A stretch of DNA of 64,000 nucleotides from Desmonostoc vinosum HA7617-LM4 (GTDB lineage: Bacteria; Cyanobacteriota; Cyanobacteriia; Cyanobacteriales; Nostocaceae). The notes below the pieces were generated by a model, which was not told the DNA's origin, made no database searches, and saw nothing but the letters and a program-made list of their open reading frames with translations. Both the position numbers and the translations under genes were made by a program. Positions 9,125-18,085 of this stretch are shown here, in pieces. Position 1 is the first letter of the stretch; each line of letters starts with the position of its first letter. The DNA lies in contig JAHHHC010000009.1 of assembly GCA_019359515.1 (NCBI GenBank), forward strand, positions 1-64,000. Reading direction: 5' to 3'.

Positions 9125-10324
9125 ATGACACACCCTTTTCCAACACCACCCATCAAAACCTTTGAACGTCTGCAAGCTTCAGACGGTTTACTCATTAATG
9201 CCGAACGCTGGCGGGCGGCACATGAATACCACCGTCTGCGACAAAATGCTCAATATCAATGTTTAAATCAGCCAGGAATTGTCTGTGGTTTAGGTGTCCG
9301 AGATATTCCTGCACCTCGGCAAGTAGAAGCTAAGTTTCGTGACGGACGTTGGGTGCAAATTCAGCCAGGAATTGCCATTGATTTGGCAGGTAATCTAATT
9401 ATTGTACCCAACCCTTACGACTTTCCCATTGACGTAGAAGTAGCCACTTCTGAACCAATTATGATCTACTTAGTAGCTGGCTATGTAGACCCTGATGAAC
9501 TGCGACGTACACAGAAAAAAGATATTGTTCAAGAAACTTATCGTATAGATCAAGTAAACTCTTCACCAGAAAGTTTTGCTATAGAAATTTGCCGTATACT
9601 TTTACAACCAGGGCAAACTACAATTAACCAGCCAACTGATGTTTTCTTTCCTGGTTATAACAATATAGATTTGCGTTATCGTCGTCAGGCACAAATGCGT
9701 CCCCAAGCAATTGTGCGGATGGCACAAATCAACCACAGCGATGCAGAATGTGCCCGTAATTTCTTTAGTCTTTCATATTTATTACAAGCAGTAGAACCCC
9801 TATACTCTACTTTGCGGGGAGCTGATGAACCAGGTCAGGTTTCTTTGGCTGACAATATTCAAGAATATGACATACTTTATTTGACAGGTAGAGAAGCATT
9901 ATCTTTAAATAGTCTTGAATTTGAATCACTAAAGATTTATTTAAATACAGGTGGTGTACTTTTAGTTGATGCACCAATAGATGCTAACCCGCTAATAGAA
10001 AGTACCCAAGCCTTAGCACAACAATTAGAAAGTCCTTTAAAACCTCTAGAAGAATTACAACGCAGCCATCCTTTAAGGACTAAACCTTTTTTATTTGCAG
10101 CAATGCCAATAGTTAACCAACAATTAATTCGACTATTAGTAGGTGGCGGAATTATTTTGGTAATTGGTGATTTAGCAACAGCTTGGGGACTAGATAGAGA
10201 ATTTAATCTACCTCGTTTAACAATTCGTACAGCTCAGGAATTAGGAACTAATATTTTAAGTTTTGCTTGGAAACGGCGACAGTTTATCGGTCTGCAACAA
10301 CAAGACAGTTCAGGTCAATGGTAA
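9125..10324 (+). CDS. DUF4159-domain protein, last gene of the eCIS cluster
   Basis: A 399-residue protein with no signal peptide. The N-terminal ~200 residues hold a region beginning TFERLQASDGLLINAERW, containing GIVCGLGV and IQPGIAIDLAGNLIIVP; this resembles segments found in other cyanobacterial eCIS operon proteins. Residues ~240-385 match DUF4159, which has a glutamine-amidotransferase-like fold: DILYLTGREALSLN, LKIYLNTGGVLLVDAP, then a final GGGIILVIGDLATAWG. No catalytic Cys/His pair is evident. It follows tail protein I by 104 bases in the same orientation, and the next gene is on the other strand, so it probably closes the operon. Its role is unknown; structural or regulatory duty in the injection system is inferred from context only. 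Confidence 0.75.
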   Translation: MTHPFPTPPIKTFERLQASDGLLINAERWRAAHEYHRLRQNAQYQCLNQPGIVCGLGVRDIPAPRQVEAKFRDGRWVQIQPGIAIDLAGNLIIVPNPYDFPIDVEVATSEPIMIYLVAGYVDPDELRRTQKKDIVQETYRIDQVNSSPESFAIEICRILLQPGQTTINQPTDVFFPGYNNIDLRYRRQAQMRPQAIVRMAQINHSDAECARNFFSLSYLLQAVEPLYSTLRGADEPGQVSLADNIQEYDILYLTGREALSLNSLEFESLKIYLNTGGVLLVDAPIDANPLIESTQALAQQLESPLKPLEELQRSHPLRTKPFLFAAMPIVNQQLIRLLVGGGIILVIGDLATAWGLDREFNLPRLTIRTAQELGTNILSFAWKRRQFIGLQQQDSSGQW

Positions 10325-10340
10325 TACTAATTGGTAATAA

Positions 10341-10418
10341 CGCTCGTACCGACGCTTGATGACTCGCTCTAAGCGAAGCTATGCCGCAGGCTTTACGCTA
10401 CCGCTGCGAAGCGCGTAA
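10341..10418. repeat. dispersed palindromic repeat (GCGAAGCTATGCCGCAGGC type)
   Basis: The segment contains CGCTCGTACCGACGCTTGAT and GCTTTACGCTACCGCTGCG. Related pieces occur in inverse orientation at 53087-53152 and in part at 37091-37145 and 61629-61670. It lies between the convergent DUF4159 and solute-binding protein genes. Confidence 0.75.
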
Positions 10419-10433
10419 TTTGTATCTAACGAA

Positions 10434-11780
10434 TTACTTACTGTTCCAAATTAGTTCTAAACGCTGTTGAGCTACTTTTAGAGCTTTTTGGGGAGACTCA
10501 CCCAATAATGTAGCCTCAATCGCTCTACCAAGGTTATCAGAAAGACGATTATATCCAGCTATAATTGGTCGAGCGCGTGCTTCAGGCATTTGTTCTATAA
10601 ACACTTTTAACCAAGGTCTTTGCTGAACAAATTTTTGATAAGCTGCACTTTGAGTAGATTTCAAATTAACAGGTAAAAAACCTGTGCCAATACTCCATTC
10701 TGTTTGAAATTCTTCACTCAAAATATATTCTAAAAATTTGAGTGCGGCTTGCTCCCTCGCTGGTGTAGTTTTCATCAAATATATATTTCCAGTACCTGTC
10801 ACCGTCACTTGTCCAACGCTTGCAGGTATAGGAAAAACTTCATAATCAATGTCAGATTTGGTGATGTAAGACCAAGGGCCAGTGATTTGCATCGCCACCC
10901 TGCCAGCAATGAAGCCATCTTCTTCATAACCTCGTTCTGGCAAAGACAGCGTTGCTGAACCATCTTTGAGTAACTCTTGCCAAAATTGTAAGGCCGCGAT
11001 CGCTCCAGCGTTCGTTAAATTCGGTTTGTCATTTGTCACTACCTCACCGCCAGCACTAAGTAAAAAAGGGAACCAACTAAAAACTGTCCATTCTCCCTTT
11101 CCCAAAGGCAATAAAATTCCGTGCTGTTCTGGTCTATGGTCGCCATTACGGTCTATGGTCAGTTTTTTCGCAACTTGTCGCAATTCTGACCAAGTCTTTG
11201 GCGTTTGCGTAATTCCCGCCGCTTGAAAAAGCTTAGGCCGGTAAAAAATTCCCATGTTGCTGGTATACAGTGGAATTGACCAAAGATGATTGTCTAATTT
11301 CAACTCCTCAAAAAGATTAGGGCTAATTTCTGATTTAATCGGCAATTTTTCTAACCAATCTTCTAAAGGTAAAATCGCCCCTAGCTCTATCAATTGACCC
11401 GTAACTTGGGGGTAGAATGACAAAATATCGGGAGGTGATTTACCTACAACTGCTGTCAAAACTTTTGGTAATTGTTGGTCAAGACTACCAGCAAATATAG
11501 ACTCTACTTGAATATCAGTATGAGTTTGATTAAACTTATCTACCAATTTTTGAAATACATCCCGATTGACAGGCGGATTAATCCCTTGCCAAAGTGTTAG
11601 ATGAATGACATTGTTATCTTTTTGCGTCGTTCCCTGACAACCAAATAAAACTAAACACAAACTGAGAACAGTGCCTAAAATTAAAGCTGAGCGAAGTCGA
11701 TATGTGAGAATTTGCCAAATAGAATTGACAAACTGATAAAAATAACTTTTGAGTTGCGATAGTAAAAGTATATTTTTCAT
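10434..11780 (-). CDS. ABC transporter sugar-binding lipoprotein (family 1 extracellular solute-binding protein)
   Basis: The 448-residue product resembles UgpB/MalE-type periplasmic binding proteins. It begins with a long N-terminal region of ~28 residues, then a hydrophobic stretch ending LSLCLVLFGCQG, a lipobox with Cys at about residue 48. The mature part shows family features: LTLWQGINPP, VDKFNQTHTDIQVE, PDILSFYPQV, YTSNMGIFYRPKLF and the AMQITGPWSY-type segment. It would bind a sugar or glycerophosphodiester in the periplasm and pass it to an ABC permease. No permease or ATPase gene is nearby, so it is an orphan here. A shorter N-terminus starting at a later Met is possible. Confidence 0.87.
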   Translation of the reverse strand: MKNILLLSQLKSYFYQFVNSIWQILTYRLRSALILGTVLSLCLVLFGCQGTTQKDNNVIHLTLWQGINPPVNRDVFQKLVDKFNQTHTDIQVESIFAGSLDQQLPKVLTAVVGKSPPDILSFYPQVTGQLIELGAILPLEDWLEKLPIKSEISPNLFEELKLDNHLWSIPLYTSNMGIFYRPKLFQAAGITQTPKTWSELRQVAKKLTIDRNGDHRPEQHGILLPLGKGEWTVFSWFPFLLSAGGEVVTNDKPNLTNAGAIAALQFWQELLKDGSATLSLPERGYEEDGFIAGRVAMQITGPWSYITKSDIDYEVFPIPASVGQVTVTGTGNIYLMKTTPAREQAALKFLEYILSEEFQTEWSIGTGFLPVNLKSTQSAAYQKFVQQRPWLKVFIEQMPEARARPIIAGYNRLSDNLGRAIEATLLGESPQKALKVAQQRLELIWNSK

Positions 11781-11798
11781 GCCAAGTAGTTAGCCAGA

Positions 11799-12458
11799 TT
11801 AAGAAATCTTCTCTAAAACACTCTTGGTAATACTAGTTTCTGCTCTTGTGTAGATATATGTTTGCGGTTCTTTGAATTTTTGAGTTTTAAAAACTTTTTC
11901 TGCCCGATGCCAAAAATCTGTATCTTCGCCATAAGCAATATTATTAAAACCTTGTAACTCAAAAAAGACTTGCCTTTTTCCAAAAAATGTTGGGCCTAAC
12001 ACGCATTCTCGCAAATTGATTTTTGCCCCTGCTTGAAAATAATCTGCTACCCAAATCTCTTCTTCTGTTGCAAAACCACCTTCTATTAAATCAACTTCCG
12101 AATTAGCAATCATATACTCAAATCGTGTATCCAAATGATTTGGTGCATATGCATCATCGCTATCAATAAATGTGATGTAATTACCAAAAGATGCTTGAAT
12201 ACCCACATTTTTTGCATACCAAAGTTTTCTATTTTGATGTTTCAAATAACGAATATTCTGGAATTTTTGAATATAAGGATTAACTATTTCAAAAGTATTA
12301 TCTTGGCTACCATCATCTACTATCACTAGCTCCCAATTTGAGAAACTTTGAGCGATAACGCTATCAATACAATTATTTAGATATTTGGCTCGATTGTATG
12401 TACAAAGGACAATTGATATTTCTGGAGTTTGTTTAAAAATTACACTACTCATCATCAA
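11799..12458 (-). CDS. glycosyltransferase family 2
   Basis: A 219-residue GT-A fold transferase. The N-terminus has the GT2 start SIVLCTYNRAKYLNNCIDSV, then LVIVDDGSQDNT (nucleotide binding) and FIDSDDAY, the DxD motif that binds the metal and sugar nucleotide. The tail is short, as in small GT2 enzymes. It has no membrane segment. It lies 18 bases upstream of the solute-binding protein gene on the same strand, though a functional link is not obvious. The acceptor is unknown; cell-envelope or secreted polysaccharide is the usual role. The ORF starts at 12458, and the run of three Met codons there leaves a shift of one to three residues possible. Confidence 0.88.
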   Translation of the reverse strand: MMMSSVIFKQTPEISIVLCTYNRAKYLNNCIDSVIAQSFSNWELVIVDDGSQDNTFEIVNPYIQKFQNIRYLKHQNRKLWYAKNVGIQASFGNYITFIDSDDAYAPNHLDTRFEYMIANSEVDLIEGGFATEEEIWVADYFQAGAKINLRECVLGPTFFGKRQVFFELQGFNNIAYGEDTDFWHRAEKVFKTQKFKEPQTYIYTRAETSITKSVLEKIS

Positions 12459-12766
12459 TAACTCAAAAACAACTAGATTATTTGGTCACAGTAGTTTTGC
12501 AAGAAGCATTAAATTTTTGATGTTTCTTCATTCTTATATCTAATAGTTTTCATTAACTGAAGCATCTTTAGGAGCATTTTTCACAATTACTGCCAGCGAT
12601 AGGAGCTTGGAACCATTTTTTGGGTGTAACTTTTCTACTAAGCTGTTCCACATATAACTTGCATAATTAGGGCGGGCAAGATGCCCACCCCACAAGAGTT
12701 TTATTTAATTTGATTATGTAATTTAGATGTTTTTTAGCTTAGTGCTGCCTGTATAATACTATATAA
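12459..12766. other. 308-base intergenic stretch with one hairpin
   Basis: No gene seen. An inverted repeat, GGGCGGGC (12670-12677) and GCCCACCC (12683-12690), with one mismatch, is followed on the plus strand by a T-rich tract. This hairpin type is dispersed in cyanobacterial genomes. Confidence 0.6.
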
Positions 12767-13876
12767 TTATTTTTCAGCCACAATACAAGTCACAACCGGG
12801 TAATCTGGATGAAAAACATCTAATTCTTCAATAGTCAATTCTTCGGCTGCAATTCCATGATAGCTAGCTATGACACTTATCGGATTACCATAAACATATA
12901 ATTGCTGCCGAGAGAAATTCTTAAATATCCAACCCACACCATCAGGTAAAAATCGCCAGTAATCACCAGGAGTAGTATGAACTCTAATAGCACTTGGCAC
13001 TGTAATAAAACATTTACCACCAGGTTTTAGCCAAGTGTAAATGTTTTCAACTGCTATCCAAGGGGCGTAACAATGCTCTAGAACATTCACGCTAATAACT
13101 GAATCAAAAGACTCAGGCTCTATAATTGATACATCATGAACATCTCCAACTATATCAACCCCTAAACCTGCTTCTAAGTTAAGAATTTTAGATGATGTAC
13201 TCGAATTAATTTGATAAAAATCTTTATCTTTGGGAGTGCCACCTACCTCCAAAAGATTGCCAAACACTTGAGAGCGAATTTCTTCAATAAATTGATTAAT
13301 ATAATATCTATCAATAGGAGTTCCTCTAGTTAATCCAAATGCTTGACAAATAGGAACTGCTTTTTTCAGATCACCCCATTCTACAGAACCTGTAGCAGGT
13401 GATAACAAACCAATTCTTTCTAAATCTTCTACAAGTTTACTAAAATCTTCTATATTTTCAATACATTCTAAGTCATCTTTCAATTGACATTGAGAAAATA
13501 GCTGTAAAAGAACTTGGTAAGTTGCTTGACTTAATAAACCTAGTTCAAATTGCATGTCTTTCTCAATAAAACTCCGAAATCCTCTACCAAAAATTGTGAC
13601 GTTGCCATCTGCTAAAAAAATTATAGAATCTTGGCTAAGATTACGATATTGTTCTAGTTCGATAATGGCTTTTTCTGGAATTGTAGCGTATTTAATTTCT
13701 TGAAATAATTGGTATGCTTTTTCTAGAGAATGTTCATGGACAAATATTTCTAGCATTATCAACCATGATTTTGCAGTGATGATTTCTGCTGTCTTCTTAC
13801 TCCAGGCAAAAATTGCATATAATCGAGAATCTTCAACTTTCAAAAAGGCGTTAGTTACATACTTTTTTCGGAACAT
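12767..13876 (-). CDS. class I SAM-dependent methyltransferase with unknown N-terminal half
   Basis: The 369-residue protein has a C-terminal methyltransferase domain of the Methyltransf_11 type. The visible features are an acidic LNLEAGLGVDIVGDVHDVS segment, SVISVNVLEHCYAPWIAVENI, and LKPGGKCFITVPSAIRVHTTPGDYWRF. The glycine-rich motif I is degenerate, as in related proteins acting near glycosyltransferases. Residues 1-170 match nothing I know. They contain a helical segment, KLVEDLERIGLLSP, like the recognition helices of winged-helix domains. It lies 308 bases upstream of the GT2 gene in the same direction, so modification of a surface glycan is plausible. The substrate is unknown. Confidence 0.75.
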   Translation of the reverse strand: MFRKKYVTNAFLKVEDSRLYAIFAWSKKTAEIITAKSWLIMLEIFVHEHSLEKAYQLFQEIKYATIPEKAIIELEQYRNLSQDSIIFLADGNVTIFGRGFRSFIEKDMQFELGLLSQATYQVLLQLFSQCQLKDDLECIENIEDFSKLVEDLERIGLLSPATGSVEWGDLKKAVPICQAFGLTRGTPIDRYYINQFIEEIRSQVFGNLLEVGGTPKDKDFYQINSSTSSKILNLEAGLGVDIVGDVHDVSIIEPESFDSVISVNVLEHCYAPWIAVENIYTWLKPGGKCFITVPSAIRVHTTPGDYWRFLPDGVGWIFKNFSRQQLYVYGNPISVIASYHGIAAEELTIEELDVFHPDYPVVTCIVAEK

Positions 13877-14150
13877 ATTTTGCTTACCTAAAATTTCTCA
13901 TTAACACTAAACAATAATATAGTAATCCGCTTTTGGTGCCCTAAGCGCGACAGGCTGGGAGTAGGGAGTGGGGAGTGGGGAAAAACCTTTTCGATTGGTA
14001 CTGAATTTTTTCAGAGATCAAATAGGAGTTCTATATATCTATCTAATTGTTAGATAAATAACCAAAAATGTTGCGGCGAGCTAATTCTAAAATAGAATCA
14101 CACATTTGACGTAGTATCATATAATTCGAGTTAATTTTGGAAAAAACTTG

Positions 14151-14894
14151 ATGAAGACATTACCAATACCACCTTTTCTCAGCCAATATTGGCAAAATTC
14201 ATTTAATTTAAAGCAGCACATCCAAGACTTTTTGCATATAGATACAGAAACACTAGAGATGAAGTTGGCGGCAGGTCAGCAACAGATGGCAGAATTAGGT
14301 CATAAAGATTTTGATTGGGAAACAGCAACTGCTTTTTATAGCGACAAAGTAGGAGAAATTTACTTATTTGAATTAGGAGCGTGGCATCTTTCAAGTCATG
14401 ATTATATTGGGGATACACTGCGGTTAGTGGCAGATTTTGCTCAAGGTCGAGTGCTAGATTTTGGCGGTGGTATTGGAACTCATGCTATTGGTGCTGCTCT
14501 TTGTCCGCAAGTTGAGCAAGTCGTATATTGCGATATTAATCCGATTAATCGTGATTTTGTGCGTTATAGAACTGAGCAACTAGGTTTGAGTAAAAAAATT
14601 ATTTTGTGTGCTGAAATACCTACACAAGAAACTTTTGAAACAATCATTACCTTTGACGTTTTAGAACACATACCAGACCCTAGCCAACAGTTACTCCAGT
14701 TCCATCAAATTCTGACACCCGAAGGTAAGATTATCATGAATTGGAATTTCTTTAAGGGTTTTAATCAAGAGTTTCCCTTCCATCTAGATGATCCGCAACT
14801 AGTTGATGTCTTCTTTCAAACACTCCAGAGTAAATTTTTAGAAATGTTCCAGCCTTACCTGATTACAGCTCGTTGTTACCGCAAGTGGATTTGA
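14151..14894 (+). CDS. class I SAM-dependent methyltransferase
   Basis: A 247-residue soluble methyltransferase. Motif I is VLDFGGGIGTHAIG near residue 100, the acidic motif II is YCDINPINRDF, and post-I/IV is TFDVLEHIPDPSQQLLQFHQ followed by LTPEGKIIMNWNFF. This is a complete Rossmann methyltransferase core with a ~95-residue helical N-terminus. A TTG at 14148 opens the frame, but the adjacent ATG at 14151 is the likelier start. It is divergent from the preceding methyltransferase gene and converges with the LD-carboxypeptidase gene, with only 6 bases between the stop codons. The substrate cannot be told from sequence. Confidence 0.82.
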   Translation: MKTLPIPPFLSQYWQNSFNLKQHIQDFLHIDTETLEMKLAAGQQQMAELGHKDFDWETATAFYSDKVGEIYLFELGAWHLSSHDYIGDTLRLVADFAQGRVLDFGGGIGTHAIGAALCPQVEQVVYCDINPINRDFVRYRTEQLGLSKKIILCAEIPTQETFETIITFDVLEHIPDPSQQLLQFHQILTPEGKIIMNWNFFKGFNQEFPFHLDDPQLVDVFFQTLQSKFLEMFQPYLITARCYRKWI

Positions 14895-14900
14895 ATTTCA

Positions 14901-15800
14901 CTACACTTGATGCTTGATGTCTAAGATACCTTCATCTGCATCTAAACTCACCTCTACACCCACTGGTAACGCTGCATTGATACCGCCATGACCAAAAGGC
15001 AGGTCAGATACAATCGGAATACCTAAATCACCCAAGCGATCGCGCAAAACTTCTTCTACAGTAAAACTAGGGATATTTTGCGGCGGTTCACATCGACTAA
15101 AGCGTCCCAAGGCAATACCCCTAACTTTAGCCAAAGCACCACTCAAGCGCCACTGCGTCAGCATTCGGTCAATGCGGTAGGGTGCTTCTGTCACATCTTC
15201 CCACGCCAAAATTACACCATCAAAATGTGGTTGCAATGGTGTACCTAAAAGATGGGTAGCCACAGTCAGATTACCTGGCAACAAAATGCCATTAGCAACA
15301 CTGCCACCCCACCCACAACCTTTGAGAGGAGAGAGAGGACGACCTTCCACCCAATCGAACAATCGCTCTGTTGACCACTCTGGCTCATCTGCTAAAGTGG
15401 TCATCACAGGGCCATGTACACCAGATATCCCCGCTTTATACAAGCTCCATAGCAAAGCTGTAATATCAGAAAAACCAATTAACCACTTGCAATTCTCAAT
15501 TGGCCAAGTCCAGTCTTCCAAAATACGAGTGCTACCAAAACCACCTCTAGCACAGAGAATACCTCGACAATCAATATCTTTCCATGCGGTTGCTAGCTGA
15601 TTGCGGCGATTTTCGTCTTTATCGGCTAAATAACCCCATCTGTCATCTATCTTAGGGATGACCTTTACTTGATAACCACGCGATCGCCAAATTTCCAGAC
15701 CCCGTTCAAACGCCTCCAATTCTCGCAAAGCCCCACTAGGAGCAATTACTTGCAGCAAATCACCGGGTTTCAAGGGTGGAGGTAAGATTTTGGATTGCAT
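14901..15800 (-). CDS. LD-carboxypeptidase, S66 family (LdcA/MccF-like)
   Basis: A 299-residue serine peptidase of family S66. This family removes the terminal D-Ala from muropeptide tetrapeptides during cell-wall recycling, or in the MccF branch detoxifies peptide-nucleotide antibiotics. The catalytic triad is visible: Ser111 in IGFSDITALL, Glu201 in ILAWEDV and His271 in PFGHGG. The N-terminal domain shows LLQVIAPSG and the CARGGFGSTRIL loop. The length fits the family. No signal peptide is present, so it acts in the cytoplasm. I favour LdcA-type recycling because no microcin genes are near. Confidence 0.92.
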   Translation of the reverse strand: MQSKILPPPLKPGDLLQVIAPSGALRELEAFERGLEIWRSRGYQVKVIPKIDDRWGYLADKDENRRNQLATAWKDIDCRGILCARGGFGSTRILEDWTWPIENCKWLIGFSDITALLWSLYKAGISGVHGPVMTTLADEPEWSTERLFDWVEGRPLSPLKGCGWGGSVANGILLPGNLTVATHLLGTPLQPHFDGVILAWEDVTEAPYRIDRMLTQWRLSGALAKVRGIALGRFSRCEPPQNIPSFTVEEVLRDRLGDLGIPIVSDLPFGHGGINAALPVGVEVSLDADEGILDIKHQV

Positions 15801-15869
15801 TAATCAATGTGCGAATACTAAAAAGTACAGTATTTCACAAATGATAGGAAATTGGGAATGGAGAATTGG

Positions 15870-15894
15870 GAACTTGTACTGAGCGGAGTCGAAG
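15870..15894. repeat. partial inverted copy of the GGTTCGACTCCGCTCACC element
   Basis: ACTGAGCGGAGTCGAAG is the reverse complement of the core of the elements at 5097-5123, 44931-44957 and 49931-49957. Confidence 0.65.
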
Positions 15895-15920
15895 TATGGG
15901 GATTGGTAAAAACTCTGAAT

Positions 15921-15948
15921 TAATTACGAATTACGAATTACGAATTAC
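15921..15948. repeat. short tandem repeat (ATTACGA)n overlapping a gene end
   Basis: Three copies of the ATTCGTA heptamer, inverted. The stop codon and last residues of the adjacent carbonic anhydrase gene are read from this repeat. Confidence 0.85.
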
Positions 15949-16656
15949 ATGCTCTGCCTCTTCGCAGCAACAACCTGTAACCTCATCCGTTGGCTGAAAA
16001 TGAGCAACAGAAAATAAAGGCGATTGTTCAAGTAAGCAACCTGGGTACAATTGCCATTGTACAGTTGCAACATTCAAATCTTTGATCAGCCCAGTATGAA
16101 TATCTAATACCCAGCCATGTACCATTGGCGCGTTTTGATTGTGCAGCGCCTGACGCATAATGGAAGTCTGGTAAAGATTTTTTACTTGTGCCAAAACATT
16201 AATTTCTGCCAAACGATTTAGACGTTCTCCTCTTGTTGGCAAGATATCAATTTCGTATTGGTTTTGCAAGTAGAGTTCTCGAATTGGGTTTACCCAGTTA
16301 TCAATAATTCCAGTTGTTCTACTTTCCAATGCTGCCTTAATTCCACCACAATCATAGTGACCACAAACAATAATGTGTTCCACTTGCAAATGAGAAATTG
16401 CATATTCCAATACTGCGAGAAAGTTAATATCTGTCAGAGAAACTTGATTAGCAATATTACGATGTACAAATAATTCACCAGGTTCTGTGCAGGTAAAGTT
16501 AGTTAATGGTAAACGACTATCAGAACAACCAATGTAGAGAAAGGGTGGTTTTTGTCCGCTAGATAATTCGTTAAAATAATTCGGATTAAGAGCCAGTTTT
16601 TGGGCAACCCAATCTTGATTATTTTTCAAGAGTTCCTCAATTTTGTGGTATCTCAT
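15931..16656 (-). CDS. beta-class carbonic anhydrase
   Basis: The 241-residue enzyme interconverts CO2 and bicarbonate. The zinc ligands and active-site dyad of the beta class are all present: Cys44, Asp46 and Arg48 in GCSDSRLP, and His100 and Cys103 in CGHYDCGG. No signal peptide is present, so it is cytoplasmic. The sequence looks more like the E. coli Can / fungal type than the neighbouring CcaA. The C-terminus is odd: a GCCCEEAEH segment is followed by VIRNS-stop, which is encoded by an ATTCGTA tandem repeat, so the original end of the gene has been replaced. It lies 242 bases downstream of ccaA on the same strand. It is probably a separate cytosolic isoform. Confidence 0.93.
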   Translation of the reverse strand: MRYHKIEELLKNNQDWVAQKLALNPNYFNELSSGQKPPFLYIGCSDSRLPLTNFTCTEPGELFVHRNIANQVSLTDINFLAVLEYAISHLQVEHIIVCGHYDCGGIKAALESRTTGIIDNWVNPIRELYLQNQYEIDILPTRGERLNRLAEINVLAQVKNLYQTSIMRQALHNQNAPMVHGWVLDIHTGLIKDLNVATVQWQLYPGCLLEQSPLFSVAHFQPTDEVTGCCCEEAEHVIRNS

Positions 16657-16898
16657 TAATAGATAGCGAAACCAATCATAGGTATCTTATAACATTTATT
16701 TATCTGAAGAGATAATAAACTTAATGCAATCTTCAGCCCACATTTTTTCGATGAGTTAGTGGACGCGATTTGGAAGGGATTCGACCTTGCCAAACGCGTA
16801 ACAATACCCAAATCAAGTTTTGTTCTTTAGCAAGAATACCTAGCCAAGATTTGCATTTTGTAAATAGCATCTTGGCAAAAATGGCTTGACCACAACTC

Positions 16899-17720
16899 TT
16901 AATTTCCATGATTTGAACCTCGATAAATTCGCTCCATCTGTTCTGGAGAGAGGCGTTTCATTGGAAACCACTCAAATGCAGTAACAGGAGGTTTCTCAGA
17001 AGAATTAATATCATTGTGGTGGTTTTGAGGGGAACGCACTGCTACATTGGTATTTGGAAACTGACCCCAGACCGACTCATCTATCTCTGATTCTGGAAGC
17101 TGGGTTTGAGGCAAAACATAAGCGTGCTTCTGAGGATCGTATGCAAAAACTTCTCCTGTTTCAATGTGATAAATCCAAGCATAGATGCTGAGTTCTCCCT
17201 GATAGAGCTTAGAGTGAATCACTGGATAAGTTCGCAAATTCTCAATTTGAGTTAGAACATTTTCAGCGATCATAATTTCTAGCAGTTCTTCTTGGTTGTA
17301 GTGACTGTAGTGGTCTAGAACTAGCCTTCGAGTTGCCTCTGCATATTTCAGCCAGTCATGCACTAGCGGCATCTCATCGCTGAGACTCTGTAACTTCATT
17401 AGCCCTTTCATTGCACCACAATGAGAGTGACCACAAATAATAATTTGACGAATATCTAAAGCTTGGACAGCGTATTCAATTGTTGCACCTTCACCACCAT
17501 TAGTTGCGCCATAGGGTGGGATGATGTTACCTGCGTTGCGAATGACAAATAATTCACCAACTTGGGCTTGTGTAATTAAATTTGGATCAAGACGTGAATC
17601 AGAACAGGTAATAAATAATACCCTGGGCTTTTGACCATGTGAAAGTTGTTCAAACAATTGTTGATGTGTCGAAAAATAGCTAGATTTGAATTCGCGCAGA
17701 CCTTTAATTAATTTCTTCAT
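16899..17720 (-). CDS. ccaA: carboxysomal beta-carbonic anhydrase CcaA
   Basis: The 273-residue protein follows CcaA (IcfA) of Synechocystis along its whole length. Zinc ligands fall at the same positions, Cys39, His98 and Cys101, with the Asp41/Arg43 dyad. Shared stretches are FEQLSHGQ, GNIIPPYGA and CGHSHCGAMKG. Beyond the catalytic core (~1-195) it keeps a C-terminal extension of ~75 residues ending in RLSPEQMERIYRGS. The end of this extension is the region through which CcaA binds CcmM and enters the beta-carboxysome. There it makes CO2 from bicarbonate for Rubisco. The linker (200-250) is Asn/Pro-rich. It is monocistronic or co-transcribed with the second carbonic anhydrase gene. Confidence 0.93.
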   Translation of the reverse strand: MKKLIKGLREFKSSYFSTHQQLFEQLSHGQKPRVLFITCSDSRLDPNLITQAQVGELFVIRNAGNIIPPYGATNGGEGATIEYAVQALDIRQIIICGHSHCGAMKGLMKLQSLSDEMPLVHDWLKYAEATRRLVLDHYSHYNQEELLEIMIAENVLTQIENLRTYPVIHSKLYQGELSIYAWIYHIETGEVFAYDPQKHAYVLPQTQLPESEIDESVWGQFPNTNVAVRSPQNHHNDINSSEKPPVTAFEWFPMKRLSPEQMERIYRGSNHGN

Positions 17721-18085
17721 TGCTGGGGATTATTTTTATTCGTTTGATGGGAATGTATAAAGAGTAACCTGTTGGCAAAGTATGCCAGATTCTAGCTAAG
17801 CAGTTGAAGTCCGTCAGCAATTAACGGTACGACTTACGTTTCTTTAGACCACAGAATGCCAATTTAAAACTTATCCATATAAAATCTCAGGTGGTTGCAA
17901 CTGGGCGATCGCGTATATTGGTGCTGGGGTTCTCTAAAGACATATCAAGATTTTTTACTTGACTCAGCAACATCAGTTCGCTCAACAAGGGGAACTGTAC
18001 ACAACTGACTCCACCCTGCCGGAAGCCGCAGAAGCGTCTACAGCACTCAGTATGGTAACAGCTTACTACTTATCACTCAATACTA

